This document shows positions 22,339-25,178 of a stretch of 25,178 nucleotides of DNA, in pieces (the stretch's first letter is position 1; every line of letters begins with the position of its first letter). Source of the stretch: CAYVCP01 sp964450565 (GTDB taxonomy: Bacteria > Patescibacteriota > Minisyncoccia > Minisyncoccales > CG1-02-41-26). Where the stretch lies: positions 1-25,178 of the forward strand of contig CAYVCP010000004.1 of assembly GCA_964450565.1 (NCBI GenBank), given 5' to 3'. A model generated the notes under the pieces. It worked only from the letters and a program-made list of their open reading frames with translations. It made no database searches and was not told where the DNA came from. A program made the position numbers and the translations under genes.

Positions 22339-23685
22339 ATGATAGTAGAATCTTTTTCTGGCATAAGAGGTATATATGGAGAAGATATTACAGAAGAAAT
22401 AGCTCAAAAGTATGCTATTAGTTATTGTAGAGAGTTTAAACCCTCTGTTTTGGTTATAGGGGGAGATTCAAGGAGTTCTACTGCTTCTTTGAAAAAAGCA
22501 ATTATTCAAGCATTAGACGTTGAGAAGATAATAGATGTTGGCGTTTTACCGGTGCAAACAGTTGAACATGCTGTTTTTTCTTTTTCAGCTGATGGCGGAT
22601 TTTATATCTCAGCTTCTCATAATGAGCCAGAATATAATGGATGGAAAATGCTCAAAAAAGATGGTTCTATTTTATACGAAGAACAAGCAAATAAAATTAT
22701 TGAAAGAGTCCATAATTTTAAAGAAGAAATTATCTTTAAAGATAAAGAAATTATTGATAAGTCTCAAGAAGCTAAAGATAACTATATTAGTTATCTTTTG
22801 CAAAAACTAGGAGATGAAGCTGTTAAAAAGATAAGAGAAAAGAATTTTAAGGTTTTAGCAGATCCTAACGGAGGAAGTTCAATAAATATTCTACCTATTT
22901 TATTTGAAAAATTGAATGTTAAAGCACACATTATAAACAAAAACTTAGGTGAATTTAAAAGAAAGGTAGAGCCCAATAAAGAAAGCTTGAGTTATTTAAA
23001 GGACAAGGTAAAAGATTATGATTTTGCGTTTGGCTTTGACGCTGATGCTGATAGAGTAGAATTCGTTTTAAAATCTGATCACAGAATGTCAGGACAATAT
23101 GTTCTTGCTTTAGCTTGTGACGCTTTATTAAAAGGAACAAAAAACCAGGTAGTTGTTGTAAATGATGCTACCTCTTGTTTGGTGCGTGATGTTATTAAAA
23201 AACATCATGCTGTCATTAAAGAAACAGAAGTTGGTGAAATTAATGTTGTCGTTGAAATGGAAAAACAAAAGAGTATTGTTGGGGGAGAGGGGTCTAACGG
23301 TGGCGTTGTGGTTTCTCCTATTAAATGTAGAGACGGGATTATGACAACTTGTTTAATTTTTAAAATTATGGCTCAAGAGAATAAGTCTTTAGTTGATATT
23401 GTAAGTGAATATCCAAAATACTATTCCAAAAGAGATAATTTACGTTGTTCAAATCCTCTTTCTGTTAAAAACAGCATAGAGGAATATTTTAAGGATTATA
23501 AGATTAAGAAGACTGGTGATGAAACGGGCGGTATGAAGATAATGTTTGACGATAATTCTTTTTTATTTTTTAGACAATCAAAAACAGAGGCAGAGGTATT
23601 TCGGATTATAGCTGATGGTGATGATGAACATAAAGTGACAGAAATGTTACAAAAAGGCATCGAACTATTCAAAAAATATGCATAA
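22339..23685 (+). CDS. Phosphohexomutase (phosphoglucosamine/phosphomannomutase family), first copy
   Basis: Moves a phosphate between C1 and C6 of a hexose phosphate, in the cytoplasm. The protein is 448 aa with the four alpha-D-phosphohexomutase domains. The catalytic serine is S93 in SASHNE (family SASHNP; Pro is Glu here). The metal loop is DADADR (D234, D236, D238). The sugar-binding loop is GGEGSNGG, the form common in glucosamine or archaeal-type enzymes. The C-terminal phosphate loop is RQSKTEAEVFRI. The GGEGSNGG loop and DADADR favour glucosamine-phosphate or a broad substrate over pure phosphomannomutase, but specificity is not proven. I chose the start at 22339 from the SFSGIRG family N-terminus and the promoter. 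It overlaps the next gene by 8 nt. Confidence 0.85.
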   Translation: MIVESFSGIRGIYGEDITEEIAQKYAISYCREFKPSVLVIGGDSRSSTASLKKAIIQALDVEKIIDVGVLPVQTVEHAVFSFSADGGFYISASHNEPEYNGWKMLKKDGSILYEEQANKIIERVHNFKEEIIFKDKEIIDKSQEAKDNYISYLLQKLGDEAVKKIREKNFKVLADPNGGSSINILPILFEKLNVKAHIINKNLGEFKRKVEPNKESLSYLKDKVKDYDFAFGFDADADRVEFVLKSDHRMSGQYVLALACDALLKGTKNQVVVVNDATSCLVRDVIKKHHAVIKETEVGEINVVVEMEKQKSIVGGEGSNGGVVVSPIKCRDGIMTTCLIFKIMAQENKSLVDIVSEYPKYYSKRDNLRCSNPLSVKNSIEEYFKDYKIKKTGDETGGMKIMFDDNSFLFFRQSKTEAEVFRIIADGDDEHKVTEMLQKGIELFKKYA

Positions 23686-25084
23686 ACACATTTTTAGACC
23701 ATATGATATTAGGGGTATTTATCCCACAGACCTTAACGAGGAGATTGCCTATAAAGTAGCAAGAGCTCTTGTTGAATTATATCCTCATTCAAAAAAGTTA
23801 GTGTTAGCTAGGGATTCTCGATTAAGTTCTCCTAACTTAGCTGAAGCAGTAAGAAGTGGGTTAATTGATTCTGGCGTTGATGTTATTGATCTTGGCTTGG
23901 CTCCAGACCCTTTATTCTATTTTGCTCTCAAATACTATCATTTTGATGGTGGAATTGTAGTCTCTGGTTCTCATAATCCAAAAGAGTATAACGGTTTGAA
24001 TATAGACATACGTCTTTCTGCAGATAAAGAGACAGAAGGTGTTGTGTTAGATAATTTAGAGAAGATTAAAAAAAGAGTGTTTGAAGAGAGACCATTTGAG
24101 AAGAAAGATAAATTAGGTAATGTCATTAATAAAGATCTTTCAGAAGAATATATCAACTATGTTTCAAAAAGAATTAAGCTAAAAAAACCTTTAAAAATTA
24201 TAATTGATGTTGGTAATGGTGCTTGTGGATTATTGCCAGAAAAAATGTTTAAGAAATTAGGTTGTGAGGTAACAACTCTTTTTGCAGAACCAGACGGTAA
24301 TTTTCCTAACCATATTCCTGATCCTTATAAAGAAGAGAATGTTAAAGAAATTGAGAAAACTGTTTTAAAGGAAAAAGCTGATGTTGGTTTTGCTTTTGAT
24401 ACTGATGGAGATAGGGTTGCTCCTATTGATGATAAGGGTAGGGTAGTTTCTGGAGATTTTTGTTTAACAATGCTTGCCAGAGAGTCTTTAGAAAAAAAGA
24501 AAGGACCTATTGTTCATTGCATGAGAGCTCCTCAAGCCTTATTAGATGAAATGAAAGAAAAGGATGTTAAAACTCATTTCTCAGTTTCTTTTCATACAGC
24601 AGTGTCTCAGAAGATAATAGAAAAAAATGCCGTATTTGGTGGAGAAGTAACTCATCATTATTTTTTTCCTTTAGATTATTACTTGGTTGATGAAGCCTTA
24701 TTTGCTGCTTTAAAACTAGCAGAAATAGCATCAAAACATGAAAGTTTTGCCGATTACATTGATTCTTTACCAAGATACCATGCGAGTCATGAGGTATTTG
24801 TTACCACCCCAGACAATCAAAAGACAGAGATTATAAATAAACTACAGCAGTACTTAAGAGATAATAATTATAATTTTATTGATATTGATGGAGCTAGAAT
24901 TATTTTTCCAAATGGTTGGGCTTTAGCTAGACAATCAAACACGAGTCCTTTTATTAAATGTAGGTTTGAAGGAAGAAGTAAAGAAGATTTGATTACAATA
25001 GAAAAGGAATGTCTTGATATCTTTGAAAAAGTAGGTATTCCTATAACAAAAGAGACCTATACTGAATTAGGTCTTAAGAAATAA
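23678..25084 (+). CDS. manB: Phosphomannomutase/phosphoglucomutase, second copy
   Basis: Interconverts hexose 6- and 1-phosphates (mannose or glucose) for nucleotide-sugar supply to the cell surface. The protein is 468 aa. FRPYDIRGIYP opens domain 1. The catalytic serine is S98 in SGSHNPKEYNG, the metal loop is DTDGDR (D241, D243, D245), and the phosphate loop near the C-terminus is RQSNTSPFIKCRFEGRS. The sugar-binding loop reads GGEVTHHYFF where this branch normally has GGEMSGHxFF, so serine and glycine are replaced by threonine and histidine. It is a paralogue of the gene before, which it overlaps by 8 nt, and the pair share one promoter and one terminator. The symbol reflects the family; the preferred sugar is unknown. 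Confidence 0.85.
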   Translation: MHKHIFRPYDIRGIYPTDLNEEIAYKVARALVELYPHSKKLVLARDSRLSSPNLAEAVRSGLIDSGVDVIDLGLAPDPLFYFALKYYHFDGGIVVSGSHNPKEYNGLNIDIRLSADKETEGVVLDNLEKIKKRVFEERPFEKKDKLGNVINKDLSEEYINYVSKRIKLKKPLKIIIDVGNGACGLLPEKMFKKLGCEVTTLFAEPDGNFPNHIPDPYKEENVKEIEKTVLKEKADVGFAFDTDGDRVAPIDDKGRVVSGDFCLTMLARESLEKKKGPIVHCMRAPQALLDEMKEKDVKTHFSVSFHTAVSQKIIEKNAVFGGEVTHHYFFPLDYYLVDEALFAALKLAEIASKHESFADYIDSLPRYHASHEVFVTTPDNQKTEIINKLQQYLRDNNYNFIDIDGARIIFPNGWALARQSNTSPFIKCRFEGRSKEDLITIEKECLDIFEKVGIPITKETYTELGLKK

Positions 25085-25085
25085 G

Positions 25086-25120
25086 TACCGGTCCAAACAC
25101 TATGGTTTGAACCGGTATTT
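25086..25120 (+). terminator. Rho-independent terminator after the phosphohexomutase pair
   Basis: TACCGGT and ACCGGTA (25086-25092 and 25111-25117) enclose CAAAC/GTTTG with one C-A mismatch and a 6-nt loop, followed by a short T-rich run. It starts 1 nt after the stop codon. Confidence 0.8.
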
Positions 25121-25159
25121 CTTCCTTCTATTTCAGGATACCCCAAAATAAGAAGGAAA

Positions 25160-25178
25160 ATGTCAAAAGAAACCATGA
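25160..25178 (+). CDS. Possible start of a further gene, cut by the window end
   Basis: ATG at 25160 opens a frame MSKETM that runs out of the window. A purine-rich AGAAGGAA (25151-25158) lies directly before it, too close to the ATG for a standard Shine-Dalgarno sequence, and is the right arm of an inverted repeat with 25122-25129. Only six residues are visible, so the product cannot be named and the gene may start elsewhere. Confidence 0.3.

Noticed and set aside
22192..22407. Minus-strand open frame across the small gene's terminator
   Set aside because: It crosses a strong terminator and a consensus promoter on the other strand and has no coding features.
1..25178. tRNA, rRNA, CRISPR, insertion sequences and prophage genes
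   Set aside because: No cloverleaf-type sequence, rRNA-like block, regularly spaced repeats, transposase or phage gene was seen; all gaps between genes are under 150 nt.
1..25178. Alternative genetic code with UGA as glycine (Gracilibacteria/Absconditabacteria type)
   Set aside because: TGA ends several well-defined genes at expected lengths with 4-nt overlaps into the next start, so TGA is a stop here.

Overview
The window reads as a chromosomal segment of a low-GC Patescibacteria (Candidate Phyla Radiation) bacterium, most likely of the Parcubacteria/Paceibacteria side. The reasons are: prepilins beginning MKKGFTLIEL with a KARDSR-type segment after the helix, a type IV pilus set with no secretin or alignment genes in view (monoderm-like), compact RpoB (1083 aa) and RpoC (1199 aa), a DUF5320/DUF134 pair, and almost no Shine-Dalgarno sequences. 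TGA ends several solid genes (pilD, rpoB, the minor pilins), so the code is standard and not the UGA-Gly code of Gracilibacteria/Absconditabacteria. This placement is inference from gene content.

Layout. 1-5647 (+): end of a response regulator, then a type IV pilus locus: pilT, pilC, a separately promoted and terminated major pilin, prepilin peptidase pilD and four minor pilins, mostly joined by 4-14 nt overlaps. 5649-8655 (+): NAD-dependent DNA ligase ligA and a RodA/FtsW-type SEDS glycosyltransferase overlapping it. 8696-10168 (+): a secreted cysteine-rich multidomain protein. 10172-17153 (+): rpoBC behind a perfect-consensus promoter and a structured leader. 17160-17772 (+): promoter, DUF5320 protein, a UUCG-capped hairpin and a DUF134 protein. 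17811-20987 (+): ftsK and recA. 20982-22056 (-): the conserved rpsF-ssb-rpsR operon, converging on recA at a bidirectional terminator. 22081-22301 (+): a one-gene transcription unit for a 37-residue basic protein, possibly a short bS21. 22339-25084 (+): two overlapping phosphohexomutase genes, a terminator and the possible start of another gene.

How it works together: most of the window is housekeeping (transcription, DNA ligation and recombination, chromosome segregation, wall elongation, ribosome, sugar-phosphate supply), plus a surface module of retractable pili and a secreted Cys-rich protein. The best candidate for new biology is translational and regulatory. Several genes (pilD, the secreted protein, ftsK, the first phosphohexomutase, and nearly rpsF) have an extended -10 or -10 element 6-8 nt before the ATG, which predicts leaderless mRNAs. 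Of the genes wholly inside the window, only the 37-residue gene at 22137 carries a full, well-spaced Shine-Dalgarno sequence. If that protein is bS21, this resembles the rpsU autoregulation known from Bacteroidota.
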